A stretch of DNA of 40,636 nucleotides. It comes from DATMBL01 sp050735975 (GTDB lineage Bacteria; Desulfobacterota; Binatia; UBA9968). The stretch lies in NCBI GenBank assembly GCA_050735975.1, contig JBOHVS010000217.1, forward strand, positions 1-40,636. The letters are read 5' to 3'. A program made the position numbers and the translations under genes. Within the stretch, counting starts at the first letter, position 1. Every line of letters starts with the position of its first letter. Positions 32,827-40,435 of this stretch are shown piece after piece. The notes below the pieces were generated by a model. The model worked only from the letters and a program-made list of their open reading frames with translations, did not search any database and was not told where the DNA came from.

Positions 32827-33698
32827 GGATTGACTCCTTTGTACTGGCTGTATTGGGCCAGATTCTCCAATGTTTGAGTTCCGACGTAGCGCTGGCCATT
32901 GATAATCCAGGTAGGAAAGCTTTTGATCCCGGCCTCGGTACAGGCCGGCGCCGAGGCTCCTTTCGGCCCGCCCGGACTACATTCGATGTAGGGGACGCGA
33001 GAGGCGGAAGCGCCGAAGGACTCCTTTTGCTCTTGACAATGGGAGCACCACGAGGCGCCGTAGAACTTCGCGTCCGTTTTGGCAAGATGCTCCGCCAATC
33101 CACGGATCCAGGGATCTTCGGGGCCGGGCAGTTTGCCCCAATATCCGGCGTAGTGCAGGTGAAGCGCGACAACGACGACCAGCGCCATGCCGCCGGTTTT
33201 TGCCAGCCATGGCCCCCAATTGACTGCCGGAAGATCGGCGGGTCGTCCGTAAAGCACGACGCCAAAAATCGCCGCCATCAAGGCCAACGAAATCAAACAA
33301 TAGGGACAGAAGGCTTCCAAGACAAAGAATGAAATGCCGGTGAGGTATAGGCTGTAGCCAAGACCCATAATCGTGACGATCCAAGCGAGTTTCCACTGCG
33401 CGGGGGACGGTTTGTTCCAGGCGATGGCTGCGAGCAAAGCATAGGTCAGCAAGCCCCAGAACGAAGTCGGCATGCCAAATAGGACGGCCCAACGACTACT
33501 GAGCACGAGATCGCACGGATCGCCTACCGCGCAGCCCGCGACCAATTGTTCCCGCCAGGCGGCATAGGTGAGGTACGCGGTCAAGACGATTCCCGCGGTC
33601 GCAAGAATGAGCAATAACCAATTCGGCCCCTGTCTCCGGACGGCTTGTGGCACTGATCGATCCGCCCGGGATCTTTTACTTTTGGCTGCTTTTGCCAT
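32823..33698 (-). CDS. VKOR-thioredoxin fusion (disulfide-forming membrane protein)
   Basis: VKOR-family proteins reoxidise DsbA-like partners and pass electrons to quinone, so this acts in periplasmic disulfide formation. Four or five helices span about residues 26-185. The loop pair is Cys56 and Cys62 (CAVGDPC) and the active CPYC is Cys131/Cys134. The C-terminal thioredoxin-like domain (about 200-291) has Cys218-Ser-His-Cys221 and the cis-proline-type loop FPTWI. Such natural VKOR-Trx fusions are known in cyanobacteria and other bacteria. AAAGGAG lies eight bases before the ATG. Its stop overlaps the start of the candidate Sec-rhodanese, which may be a partner. Confidence 0.92.
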   Translation of the reverse strand: MAKAAKSKRSRADRSVPQAVRRQGPNWLLLILATAGIVLTAYLTYAAWREQLVAGCAVGDPCDLVLSSRWAVLFGMPTSFWGLLTYALLAAIAWNKPSPAQWKLAWIVTIMGLGYSLYLTGISFFVLEAFCPYCLISLALMAAIFGVVLYGRPADLPAVNWGPWLAKTGGMALVVVVALHLHYAGYWGKLPGPEDPWIRGLAEHLAKTDAKFYGASWCSHCQEQKESFGASASRVPYIECSPGGPKGASAPACTEAGIKSFPTWIINGQRYVGTQTLENLAQYSQYKGVNP

Positions 33699-33807
33699 TT
33701 ATTGGTCTCCTTTTCCCCATCCTTCGGTTCGCTTTCCAGTGCCTGCGGACTATTGGTAAATCCTTGATGCCATCCGCCGAATTGCGCAAGCAACCGCTTT
33801 ACTGGGC

Positions 33808-34440
33808 TTACCCGTTCAGCAAGGTCGCGACGTCCTTTCTCAGGCGCTGCAATGCCTCAGCGTCACGGCTGTCATAGTAACCTCGAATCTGTGTTTCCTT
33901 ATCGACGAGGACGAATCTCGGGCTGTGTAGTATCACTCCGGCCTCCACGCTTCCCGCACTCAATCGAAACCCCTCTTGCACCAGTTGGGTAATTTGATCC
34001 TTGGCTCCCGTCAGGAACAGCCAGCGGTCGGAGTCGGCTTTGTAGCGTGCGGCATACTGAGAGAGAACTTGCGCGGTATCTTTTTCCGGATCGACGGAAA
34101 TCGATACCAGCTTGACTCCGGTCTTTCCCAGGAGTTGTTCTTGGAGCCTGGCCATCTCGGCGGTTTGCAGCGGGCAAGTGTCCTGGCAACTTGTATAGAT
34201 GAAGTCGGCAATCCAGACGGCGCCGCGCAGGTCGGCGAGACTCATGCTCTTGCCGCTACGCTCGACCAGAACAAAATCCGGCACCGCGCCATAACGATTC
34301 AGGCCTTCGAGCGGCTTCTGCTCCCACCGCGCGACTTCCGGACCCGGTCCCAATTTTAACCAGAGAGCCGTGCCTAGAGTGATCCCTAGTCCGATAACGG
34401 AGATTGCCAACAATACAAAACGCGTTTTCAGCGAAGCCAT
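33808..34440 (-). CDS. SCO1/SenC-family copper/thiol protein (first copy)
   Basis: SCO proteins deliver copper to, or reduce the cysteines of, the CuA centre of cytochrome oxidase. An N-terminal anchor (residues about 7-28) leads into a thioredoxin-like domain. The copper ligands are Cys85 and Cys89 (TSCQDTCPLQ) and His172 (ILHSPRFVLVD). VSISVDPEKDT and RWLFLTGAKDQI are family blocks. The length is 210 residues. It follows the DUF4382-like gene by seven bases; a second SCO lies just upstream in the same run. Confidence 0.9.
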   Translation of the reverse strand: MASLKTRFVLLAISVIGLGITLGTALWLKLGPGPEVARWEQKPLEGLNRYGAVPDFVLVERSGKSMSLADLRGAVWIADFIYTSCQDTCPLQTAEMARLQEQLLGKTGVKLVSISVDPEKDTAQVLSQYAARYKADSDRWLFLTGAKDQITQLVQEGFRLSAGSVEAGVILHSPRFVLVDKETQIRGYYDSRDAEALQRLRKDVATLLNG

Positions 34441-34447
34441 AAATAAG

Positions 34448-35014
34448 TCAAGGGCCCGGGGGAATTTTATCGACTAATTTACCGTTTGTGTAGAGTTCGT
34501 ACCCTCTGATCGCGAGTTCATAGGCGCGGGGAGGATGGTCGGACATGTCCAAGACCACCAAATCGAGAACAATTAATGTCTCGCTTTGGGGCCGTACCTC
34601 GAAGGCAAGCTTTACCGGCCCGACCATGTTTTTGATTGGCACCTTGGTGTGGCTTTTTTTCAGTATCCCGTCAACGCTCTTCAGCTTCAAATGGATCGCA
34701 TCGAAAGCTTCGGGGTCAAGGCCTGCGCGAAAAACTCGCGCGCTTTTGCCGCCGATATAATGCGTTAGGTCAACCGAGTCGACGGCGGGAACGAGATCTT
34801 GCCATCCGGCCCGCCAGAACATAAGGCCAGGTTTCGGGCTGACAGCGACCTTGTCGACGGTGAGCATCAGCTTGGAAAAATCGCCGATTGCCTCTCGATG
34901 ATCCTTTACACGGATTTCCAGCACGCCTTGCGTTTTTTGAGCGGCATTGCCCGGAATGGTTGCAAGGAAGACAGCTAGGATGAATTGGAGAAGCGCCGGA
35001 TAGATGCCTGTCAC
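34448..35014 (-). CDS. Exported DUF4382-like protein
   Basis: The frame opens at ATG 35071, deep inside the upstream SCO gene. The GTG at 35014 overlaps that gene's stop as GTGA and gives a proper signal peptide (YPALLQFILAVFLATIPGNA), so it is chosen (188 residues). The mature part is beta-rich: VLEIRVKDHREAIGDFSKLMLTV, then DLTHYIGGKSARVF and FDAIHLKLKSVDGIL. This pattern resembles DUF4382 lipoproteins, but there is no lipobox cysteine. The function is unknown. Position between two SCO proteins suggests a role in envelope copper or oxidase assembly. Confidence 0.65.
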   Translation of the reverse strand: MTGIYPALLQFILAVFLATIPGNAAQKTQGVLEIRVKDHREAIGDFSKLMLTVDKVAVSPKPGLMFWRAGWQDLVPAVDSVDLTHYIGGKSARVFRAGLDPEAFDAIHLKLKSVDGILKKSHTKVPIKNMVGPVKLAFEVRPQSETLIVLDLVVLDMSDHPPRAYELAIRGYELYTNGKLVDKIPPGP

Positions 35015-35628
35015 TTTTTGCCGTGAGCGTCGAGCCACGATATGTCCTTCAGAATTTCTTTCTCCTCCCACTTATCCGTGTAGTAATCGACGCGGCGGTT
35101 TCCTTGCCTGTCAATGAGCGTTGTCAATGCCGTATGCCGGACTTGACCGCCGGCGGACTTGCTCACGTTGACGCCGAAATTCTTCCACACTGTCGTTAGC
35201 CGGTCGCGCGAGCCAGTTAGAAAAAGCCAATGACGAAAGTCGGCTTTGTAACCCTCGGCGTAGGTTTTCAACGCTGAGGGAGTGTCCCTTTCCGGATCCG
35301 TGGTGATGCTGAGGAGTAAATAGTTGTCCTGTTTTTGGTCGCGGAGCGCGCGCTGGATAGCGGCGAACTTGGCTGTCAACAAGGGACAAACATCGGGGCA
35401 AGTGGTAAAAATGAAAGTCGTCAGCACCCACTTGCCCCGAGCGCTCGAAAGGCGAAAGGGCTTTCCGTCCTGGTCTATCAGAGTGAAGTCTGCTACCGGT
35501 GTTTGCCCTACCTTGCGGCCGATCTCGCCCTTTTTCGGCGGAATCGGCAGGTGAGCATAGGCCGGGAAAGCGATCAAGCCCGAAAGCGCCAGAGCTAACT
35601 GCACGCTAGCGCTCGATCTTGAATTCAT
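35011..35628 (-). CDS. SCO1/SenC-family copper/thiol protein (second copy)
   Basis: A signal peptide (residues 1-25, ending AYA) is followed by a thioredoxin-like domain with the copper set Cys77, Cys81 (TTCPDVCPLL) and His165 (VRHTALTTLID). Family blocks LLLSITTDPERDT and RHWLFLTGSRDRL are clear. It is a soluble or processed version, while the downstream copy is membrane-anchored. The two share motifs but not overall sequence, so they look like distinct paralogues. Its ATG lies 23 bases inside the end of the Cox11-like gene. Confidence 0.92.
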   Translation of the reverse strand: MNSRSSASVQLALALSGLIAFPAYAHLPIPPKKGEIGRKVGQTPVADFTLIDQDGKPFRLSSARGKWVLTTFIFTTCPDVCPLLTAKFAAIQRALRDQKQDNYLLLSITTDPERDTPSALKTYAEGYKADFRHWLFLTGSRDRLTTVWKNFGVNVSKSAGGQVRHTALTTLIDRQGNRRVDYYTDKWEEKEILKDISWLDAHGKK

Positions 35629-36496
35629 AGGTTACGTTGAGTTCTTTGGTGCCTTCAGGAAGATCTCCGCGCACCAGATAGGTGGTGGCGTATTCCTGTT
35701 CCTCGCCAGACAAGACTCTAATCGGAAGAAGCAGGGCGCACTCGACAATATCCAGATGCTGCGCGGCGGCCGGCGGTTCGACATGATGCACGATGCGCGC
35801 GAAGAGATCCTTCGGCGATCGGTTTTTGACTCTGAAGGCAATTGTAAAAAGCTCGTTCGGCCGCGTGACCGATTCTTTGATAACGGGGCGGGCCTCGAGG
35901 GAGGCGAAGTCCGGCACCTTGGCATCGAAACTGACACGCACCCCCGCGGCCCAGTCGAGGAATACCTTCCAATTGTTGCGTTCTTTTACCAGAACAAACT
36001 CTTCCTCGCCTTCAATCATGCTGACGTTGCCCGCGCGTATGCGCGTTTCCAACGCGGTTAAGATCTTTCTCCGCTCGATGCTTGTAAGCGCGTTGAGGCG
36101 TTCTTCGTCCCAATTCAGAAGCAGCGGGGCGACAGAGTTGGCATCGGGGAGTTTCATATTCAATTTGACGCGTAACCGATCCCCCTCGATTTGCTCAGCC
36201 TCGGGCTGGACGCGGATCAGATCGGCAAGTTTGCTTGCCACCTCCGAGGCGAAACCGCTGAAAGGGCCTCGTTCTCTTACGTATATTTTCGCGGTTTTGA
36301 GTTTCTGGTCTTCTGCGGAAATGAAGCCGTAGGCCTGCTTGAAATCCCGCGCGTAGAGAAATTTTAGATACTTCGCAAGAACATGGACCGGTTCGGCGCT
36401 CGGGTTACGCCGTTCGGTTTTGAGAAAGTAAATCGGCGGCAGCAGCAATAACAACCCCGCCGCCAGAAACGCTAGAATACAGAATCTCGGGCGCAT
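35606..36496 (-). CDS. Membrane-anchored protein with Cox11/CtaG-like C-terminal domain
   Basis: One N-terminal helix (residues about 6-24) precedes an NTF2-like segment (VHVLAKYLKFLYARDFKQAYGFIS, about 37-60, of the type seen in DUF4878). The C-terminal domain (about 213-294) follows the CtaG/Cox11 pattern: FRVKNRSPKDLFARIVHHVEPP, a single Cys253 (VECALLLPIRVLSGEE), then DLPEGTKELNVTYEF. In Cox11 the copper motif is CFCF; here it is CALL, so copper binding by two cysteines is lost. The frame runs to TTG 36529; ATG 36496 is chosen. The SCO neighbours fit an oxidase-assembly theme. Confidence 0.65.
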   Translation of the reverse strand: MRPRFCILAFLAAGLLLLLPPIYFLKTERRNPSAEPVHVLAKYLKFLYARDFKQAYGFISAEDQKLKTAKIYVRERGPFSGFASEVASKLADLIRVQPEAEQIEGDRLRVKLNMKLPDANSVAPLLLNWDEERLNALTSIERRKILTALETRIRAGNVSMIEGEEEFVLVKERNNWKVFLDWAAGVRVSFDAKVPDFASLEARPVIKESVTRPNELFTIAFRVKNRSPKDLFARIVHHVEPPAAAQHLDIVECALLLPIRVLSGEEQEYATTYLVRGDLPEGTKELNVTYEFKIER

Positions 36497-36544
36497 TGTC
36501 TTTGCTATGAGTGGGCGCCTGGCGAGCAATACGGCGCCAGTCTC

Positions 36545-37117
36545 TTACTTTCCTTTGGCAGGGACAGTCCAAAAATAAATGGTGCGGCCGTCGACCCGCT
36601 CGACCTTGTCGGGCTTCCAGTCGCCCATATCAAAGGCATGGGAGACGACGCGCGAACCAGGCTTGAGCTGGCTTAAGACCTTCGGTTTTAATTTGAGGTT
36701 CACATCGGGCAACAGATACATGGTGACGACGGAAGCGGGCGATAGATCAACGGTGAGTATGTCTTGGTGGCGAATCTCAGCCCGTTGCTGAACCCCGGCT
36801 TTTTTGATGTTCTCGCGGGATTCTTTTACAAGATCGGGATCGATCTCAAATCCCACGGCGCGGGCGCCCTTTTTGGCCGCTGTGATAACGATTCTGCCGT
36901 CGCCGGAGCCTAAATCGTAGACCGTGTCTCCCTTCTTGACCCCCGCCAATTCGATCATCTTATCCACGACTTCTTGCGGAGTCGGGACAAAAGGAACGAT
37001 CTTTTTTTCCGGCCCTACGTCCTGGGCGAGCGCGCCTGTATGATCGACCGGCGAGCCGGTGAAAAGCATGAAGGCCGTCAATAACCCGGCCAGCAAAGTT
37101 CGTGTTAGCAATTGCAT
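36545..37117 (-). CDS. Class I SAM-dependent methyltransferase with a signal peptide
   Basis: The core is a class I methyltransferase: motif I is VYDLGSGDGRIVI (Asp68-Gly74 region), then an acidic GFEIDPDLV (motif II) and QDILTVDLSPASVVTMYLLP. The substrate is unknown. A clean signal peptide is present (residues 1-31, ending ALA before QD), which is odd because SAM is cytoplasmic. It may stay anchored, or the periplasm may hold a ligand other than SAM. GAGGAGG stands before the ATG. It is the first gene of a minus-strand run that includes the Cox11-like and SCO proteins. Confidence 0.8.
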   Translation of the reverse strand: MQLLTRTLLAGLLTAFMLFTGSPVDHTGALAQDVGPEKKIVPFVPTPQEVVDKMIELAGVKKGDTVYDLGSGDGRIVITAAKKGARAVGFEIDPDLVKESRENIKKAGVQQRAEIRHQDILTVDLSPASVVTMYLLPDVNLKLKPKVLSQLKPGSRVVSHAFDMGDWKPDKVERVDGRTIYFWTVPAKGK

Positions 37118-37340
37118 GGTGTTCCTCCTCGCTTAGTTGTTTGACGAACCAAGAATCAAAATGCCAACCATCGAGACTTATAGAATCATAAATTTCCCGC
37201 CGCTGCTAGCCACGGATCATTCACGGAGTTCTGGTTCGAAAATCTCAACCTAAGCCTCGACCTGAACCTGATCGGTCAGGATAACGCTTGCCTGATACCG
37301 TCGCTTTTTCTACTATGGCATCTGCGAATTGAATCAAGGT
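37118..37340. repeat. Divergent intergenic region with degenerate six-base repeats
   Basis: These bases separate the divergent methyltransferase and RDD genes, so both promoters should lie here. A run of six-base units (CAACCTAAGCCTCGACCTGA, continuing to about 37274) resembles the reverse complement of the nuoK-nuoL spacer repeat. No promoter could be assigned with confidence, and no gene was seen. Confidence 0.45.
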
Positions 37341-38018
37341 ATGCAATGTCCTATATGTGAGGCCGATGTCATCGCAAACGCCCGCTATTGCCAGGTGTGC
37401 GGGACGAGGTTCGCTCCGGAACGGGTCGTTTTCAGGTCGAGACGTGAGGAATTCGCTTTAACGCCGGACGACGAACCTCTGGAGCCGGGCGAAGACCGTC
37501 TTGAAGATTCGCAACCACCTCCCGAGCGACAGAACGTCACGGAAGAAGAAAACCCGGTTAGAGACAGCGTAATGAATATAGATGCTCCGTGGGGTGGTTT
37601 CTTGCGGCGCACGTTTGCGTTTGTAATCGACCTTGTGGTTGTTTGCGTCATTTGCCTGATCCTATTTATCCTCTGCTTCATCGGCTACAAAGTCGGATTG
37701 GCCGCTCACGATCGTACTCTATCGTCGCAAAACTCCCAAGGATTGGTCATGTTTCTTACGTGGGGTTGGATGTTTCTCGTGACCAGCTATTTCGTGATTT
37801 TTCATGGCATGGAAGGACAGACCGTGGGCAAATGGCTGCTGGGTTTACGAGTTATAGGTGAACATGGAGCGCGCGTGAGCTATAAACGGGCCTCTCTAAG
37901 GTGGCTGAGCGAGCTGTTTCTTGCTCCGCTTGTTCTGGGTTTTCTATGGATTATCTGGAGCCGCGAAAAACGCGCGTGGCACGATTATTTGGCTCGCACA
38001 TGGGTCGTTAAGGAGTAA
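37341..38018 (+). CDS. RDD-family membrane protein with N-terminal zinc ribbon
   Basis: The N-terminus is a zinc ribbon (CPIC and CQVCG, residues about 3-23). A long acidic, proline-rich linker (about 35-75) leads to an RDD domain with three or four helices. The RDD-type block GGFLRRTFAFVIDLVVV contains the Arg and Asp residues. GQTVGKWLLGLRVI and RASLRWLSELF complete the domain. RDD proteins are membrane proteins of mostly unknown function; some transport ions. The frame opens at TTG 37329; ATG 37341 is chosen. gshB follows 34 bases later. Confidence 0.85.
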   Translation: MQCPICEADVIANARYCQVCGTRFAPERVVFRSRREEFALTPDDEPLEPGEDRLEDSQPPPERQNVTEEENPVRDSVMNIDAPWGGFLRRTFAFVIDLVVVCVICLILFILCFIGYKVGLAAHDRTLSSQNSQGLVMFLTWGWMFLVTSYFVIFHGMEGQTVGKWLLGLRVIGEHGARVSYKRASLRWLSELFLAPLVLGFLWIIWSREKRAWHDYLARTWVVKE

Positions 38019-38052
38019 GCGAGCGTTTTTGTTCAAGGAAAGCAAGCAACTA

Positions 38053-39027
38053 ATGCAGATTCTAAAGATCGGGGTCATTATGGACCCCCTGGAGAAAATC
38101 AATATCGACAAGGATACCACCTTTGTCCTCATGCTCGAGGCGCAGTCGAGGGGTCATGAACTCCATTATATGGAGCTGGATGATCTTTACATTCGCGGCG
38201 GAACGCCCTTCGGACGTCATCGCCGAGTGCAAGTGGCTCGGGCCGGCCGGTATTATCGGTTCGGGGACTCCGCGAGCGGCGCGCTTGAGGATTTCGACGC
38301 CATACTGATGCGCAAAGATCCGCCGTTCGATATGACGTTTTTTTTCGCCACACACCTCCTTAGCTTGGTTGACGACAGCAAGTGCTTCGTGATGAACGAT
38401 CCCAAAGGACTGCGTGAAGCCAACGAAAAACTGTACGCGCTCCGTTTTCCCGAGCAGATACCCCAGACCCTGGTTACCAGCGACATCCAGCGGCTCAAGG
38501 GATTCATGGACGAGCTGGGCGGCGAAATGATTATCAAACCTCTGGACGGCAGCGGGGGCACCGGGGTTTTTTATTTGAACACGCAAGACCGCAATACGAA
38601 TTCGATTTTGGAAGCCGCCACCGAGAACGGGCGAAAAATGATCATGGGGCAGCGTTACCTGCCGGAGATTCGGCAAGGCGACAAGCGAATTATCGTGCTC
38701 GACGGAGAGCCGCTTGGCGCGGTGCTGCGTGTCCCTTCGCAAGAAGAGCATCGCGGCAATATCCATGTCGGCGCGCAATGCGTCCGCGCCGAGATCACCG
38801 CGAGGGACCGAGAAATTTGTCAAGCCCTGGCGCCGCTTCTCGGCGAGGACGGCCTCTACTTCACCGGCCTGGACATCATCGGGAATTATCTCACAGAAGT
38901 AAACGTCACGAGTCCAACGGGGATTCAGGAGATCAACGCGCTCGACGGCCTTCGACTCGAGAAGACGGTCTTGGACTTCGTTGAAACCCGCGTCGAAAGC
39001 ATGCGACTGTCTCACTCACAATCTTGA
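38053..39027 (+). CDS. gshB: Glutathione synthetase
   Basis: GshB joins gamma-glutamylcysteine and glycine with ATP, the last step of glutathione synthesis. The ATP-grasp fold is clear: KIGVIMDPLEKINIDKDTT near the start, MRKDPPFDMTF, the glycine-rich loop KPLDGSGGTGVFYL, and LTEVNVTSPTGIQEI near the C-terminus (metal and ATP ligands). The frame is open back into the RDD gene, but ATG 38053 gives the family start (324 residues). The gshA partner is not in the window. Its TGA stop overlaps the -35 of the tRNA promoter. Confidence 0.94.
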   Translation: MQILKIGVIMDPLEKINIDKDTTFVLMLEAQSRGHELHYMELDDLYIRGGTPFGRHRRVQVARAGRYYRFGDSASGALEDFDAILMRKDPPFDMTFFFATHLLSLVDDSKCFVMNDPKGLREANEKLYALRFPEQIPQTLVTSDIQRLKGFMDELGGEMIIKPLDGSGGTGVFYLNTQDRNTNSILEAATENGRKMIMGQRYLPEIRQGDKRIIVLDGEPLGAVLRVPSQEEHRGNIHVGAQCVRAEITARDREICQALAPLLGEDGLYFTGLDIIGNYLTEVNVTSPTGIQEINALDGLRLEKTVLDFVETRVESMRLSHSQS

Positions 39028-39052
39028 CTCGTTCAGGCTTTTAAGCAATATT
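39024..39052 (+). promoter_or_regulatory. Likely promoter of tRNA-Phe
   Basis: TTGACT (39024-39029) as -35 and AATATT (39047-39052) as -10 are separated by exactly 17 bases. The tRNA begins 11 bases after the -10, a typical spacing. The -35 overlaps the gshB stop codon. Confidence 0.6.
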
Positions 39053-39062
39053 CCAAACTTCT

Positions 39063-39135
<73 letters not shown>

Positions 39136-39403
39136 CACCCAACCCTCAACGAATCCAACCATTTGATTCTTTGTGCATTCGACCGCTCTTCAGATCCCCG
39201 GACGTAAGTCCGGGGTAATTTGTTTACTGTTTCAGGTTTGCCACTCTGGATCTACAGGTCCCGTCCGTGGACAGCCGCGCGCCCCCGGGCTGCGCTTCAG
39301 AAAGCTTCGGTTCTTCCATAGTGGGAATTTTGTCCAAGTGGTTCTCCCCCTCACATAAGCAAGTCTTCGCTCAGGTCCATGCGGGTACTGCACCGTCCTG
39401 GAC
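39136..39403. other. Intergenic region after tRNA-Phe
   Basis: These 268 bases hold the terminator listed separately at 39196-39215. The remaining stretch, from 39220 to the VapC stop, has no gene or RNA feature that I recognise. The 3' ends of tRNA genes are common integration sites, but no second copy of the tRNA end was seen within the window. Confidence 0.5.
39196..39222 (+). terminator. Terminator downstream of tRNA-Phe
   Basis: A perfect 8-bp stem, CCCCGGAC (39196-39203) with GTCCGGGG (39208-39215), closes a GTAA loop. A moderately T-rich TAATTTG follows. It lies 60 bases after the tRNA and probably ends its transcript. Confidence 0.7.
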
Positions 39404-39832
39404 TCATTCAGACGGGACGATCGTAAAACCTTCTTTGTAGGATGCGCTGCGCAACCGGGCATCGAAACAAACCAAGGACATGCCTGTTGTTTTTCCGCGA
39501 CACCACTGCAAGGCCGCAGCTAACTGGAATGCATCCGCAGCTCTTAACGAATGTACGGCAAGTAACCTCTCTGCGACGGCCCGCAGGCTGCCGGTGGGTT
39601 GAATTTCAATCCACGTGCTCACAAGAAGCTCCAGCAGGTTCCGTGCTTGTCTTTCGCCCACTGAAGTAAGACTGCCTTCTCGGGTCTGCCGCACTAGAGC
39701 AGAAATGCACTCAGTGCGCGTCGTCCACCAAACCACAGTAACCGGATCTTCGGCGAGAATTGATTTGACCGTGGAAGTCGCGGGCTCGTTGACACACAAG
39801 GGAACGATTGCTGAGCTATCCCAAAAGATCAC
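39404..39832 (-). CDS. PIN-domain ribonuclease toxin (VapC-like)
   Basis: PIN-domain toxins are metal-dependent RNases. The four acidic residues of the active site are visible: Asp5 (FWDSSAIVPL), Glu41 (RTECISAL), Asp100 (LRAADAFQLA) and Asp124 (VCFDARL). The frame is open back to 39907, but the GTG at 39832 overlaps the antitoxin stop as GTGA with GGAGGGG upstream, so it is chosen (142 residues). It is the second gene of a toxin-antitoxin pair. Confidence 0.88.
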   Translation of the reverse strand: MIFWDSSAIVPLCVNEPATSTVKSILAEDPVTVVWWTTRTECISALVRQTREGSLTSVGERQARNLLELLVSTWIEIQPTGSLRAVAERLLAVHSLRAADAFQLAAALQWCRGKTTGMSLVCFDARLRSASYKEGFTIVPSE

Positions 39833-40119
39833 CGCCCCTCCTCTCTCTCTTGCAATAACGATTTTACAACCAATCCCTTGGGGTCCTTGGGTCGCGGCAG
39901 CGCCCAAAAATTCTTCGGCAGCTTGCCGGTACCGATCTTTACCACGCCCTGCTTTTCCATCTCGGCAAGATGTTGCGGCAGTGTTGCAGAGCTTGCGGCC
40001 GGAGTAAGCTTAGCGATCGGCCGCCCACGCTCAGTCACCAAAACCTCTTCCCCCGCCTTCACCTGCCTAAGATATTCACTGAGCGATGCCTTGAGTCTCG
40101 ATACGGTCGCGGTTTTCAT
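39829..40119 (-). CDS. Phd/YefM-type antitoxin
   Basis: The first 45 residues are the Phd/YefM DNA-binding fold (TATVSRLKASLSEYLRQVKA, then GEEVLVTERGRPIAKLTP). The C-terminal half (about 50-96) is charged and would wrap the toxin. GGGAGG lies eight bases before the ATG. Such antitoxins repress their own promoter, and a palindrome sits over the likely -10 just upstream. It pairs with the PIN-domain toxin, overlapping it by four bases. Confidence 0.88.
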   Translation of the reverse strand: MKTATVSRLKASLSEYLRQVKAGEEVLVTERGRPIAKLTPAASSATLPQHLAEMEKQGVVKIGTGKLPKNFWALPRPKDPKGLVVKSLLQEREEGR

Positions 40120-40140
40120 GGAAGCCCTCCCTGGTTCATG

Positions 40141-40155
40141 TGACCATTTTGGTCA
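40141..40155. promoter_or_regulatory. Palindromic operator upstream of the antitoxin
   Basis: TGACCA and TGGTCA form a perfect inverted repeat around TTT, 22 bases before the antitoxin ATG. It overlaps the proposed -10, as expected for autoregulation by the antitoxin or the toxin-antitoxin complex. Confidence 0.65.
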
Positions 40156-40174
40156 AATGAGTTCATCCAGTCAA
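40146..40174 (-). promoter_or_regulatory. Likely promoter of the toxin-antitoxin pair
   Basis: On the minus strand, TTGACT (40174-40169) and CAAAAT (40151-40146) are 17 bases apart. The -35 matches the consensus in five of six bases and the -10 in four of six. The palindrome covers the -10. Confidence 0.5.
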
Positions 40175-40273
40175 GTCACCTGGCTTGCAAGGCGTGGTTT
40201 CATGCCCCTTTCTTGCTTATTCGAGATGCGCTATGGTCGCCCGCCTCGAGGGAAAGACGTCGAGCCTAAATGA

Positions 40274-40435
40274 CCCAGAGTTGGATTTGACCGATTAGTG
40301 GAAATGGTGGCGAACGAGTGTGGAGTATCTAAGGAGGCGCTGGCAGGCAGCGGTCGGCGGATCGATTGGATCGAAGCGCGAAAGCTTTTGGTTTACATGG
40401 CACGGGAGTGGGACGATATGACGACCGAAAGGAAT
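40274..40435 (+). pseudogene. Remnant of a REP-associated (Y1/TnpA-type) transposase C-terminus
   Basis: A plus-strand frame opening after the stop at 40271-40273 encodes DRLVEMVANECGVSKEALAG, then RRIDWIEARKLLVYMAREW and DDMTTER. This resembles the C-terminal DnaA-like helix-turn-helix region of RAYT transposases. The similarity ends at about 40432; the frame then runs into sequence that makes better sense on the other strand. The catalytic N-terminal domain is absent upstream. I judge it a broken fragment; no database search was possible. Confidence 0.5.

Noticed and set aside
37921..38052. N-terminal extension of GshB inside the RDD gene
   Set aside because: The extension has no GshB similarity and overlaps the end of the RDD frame. 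ATG 38053 fits the family.
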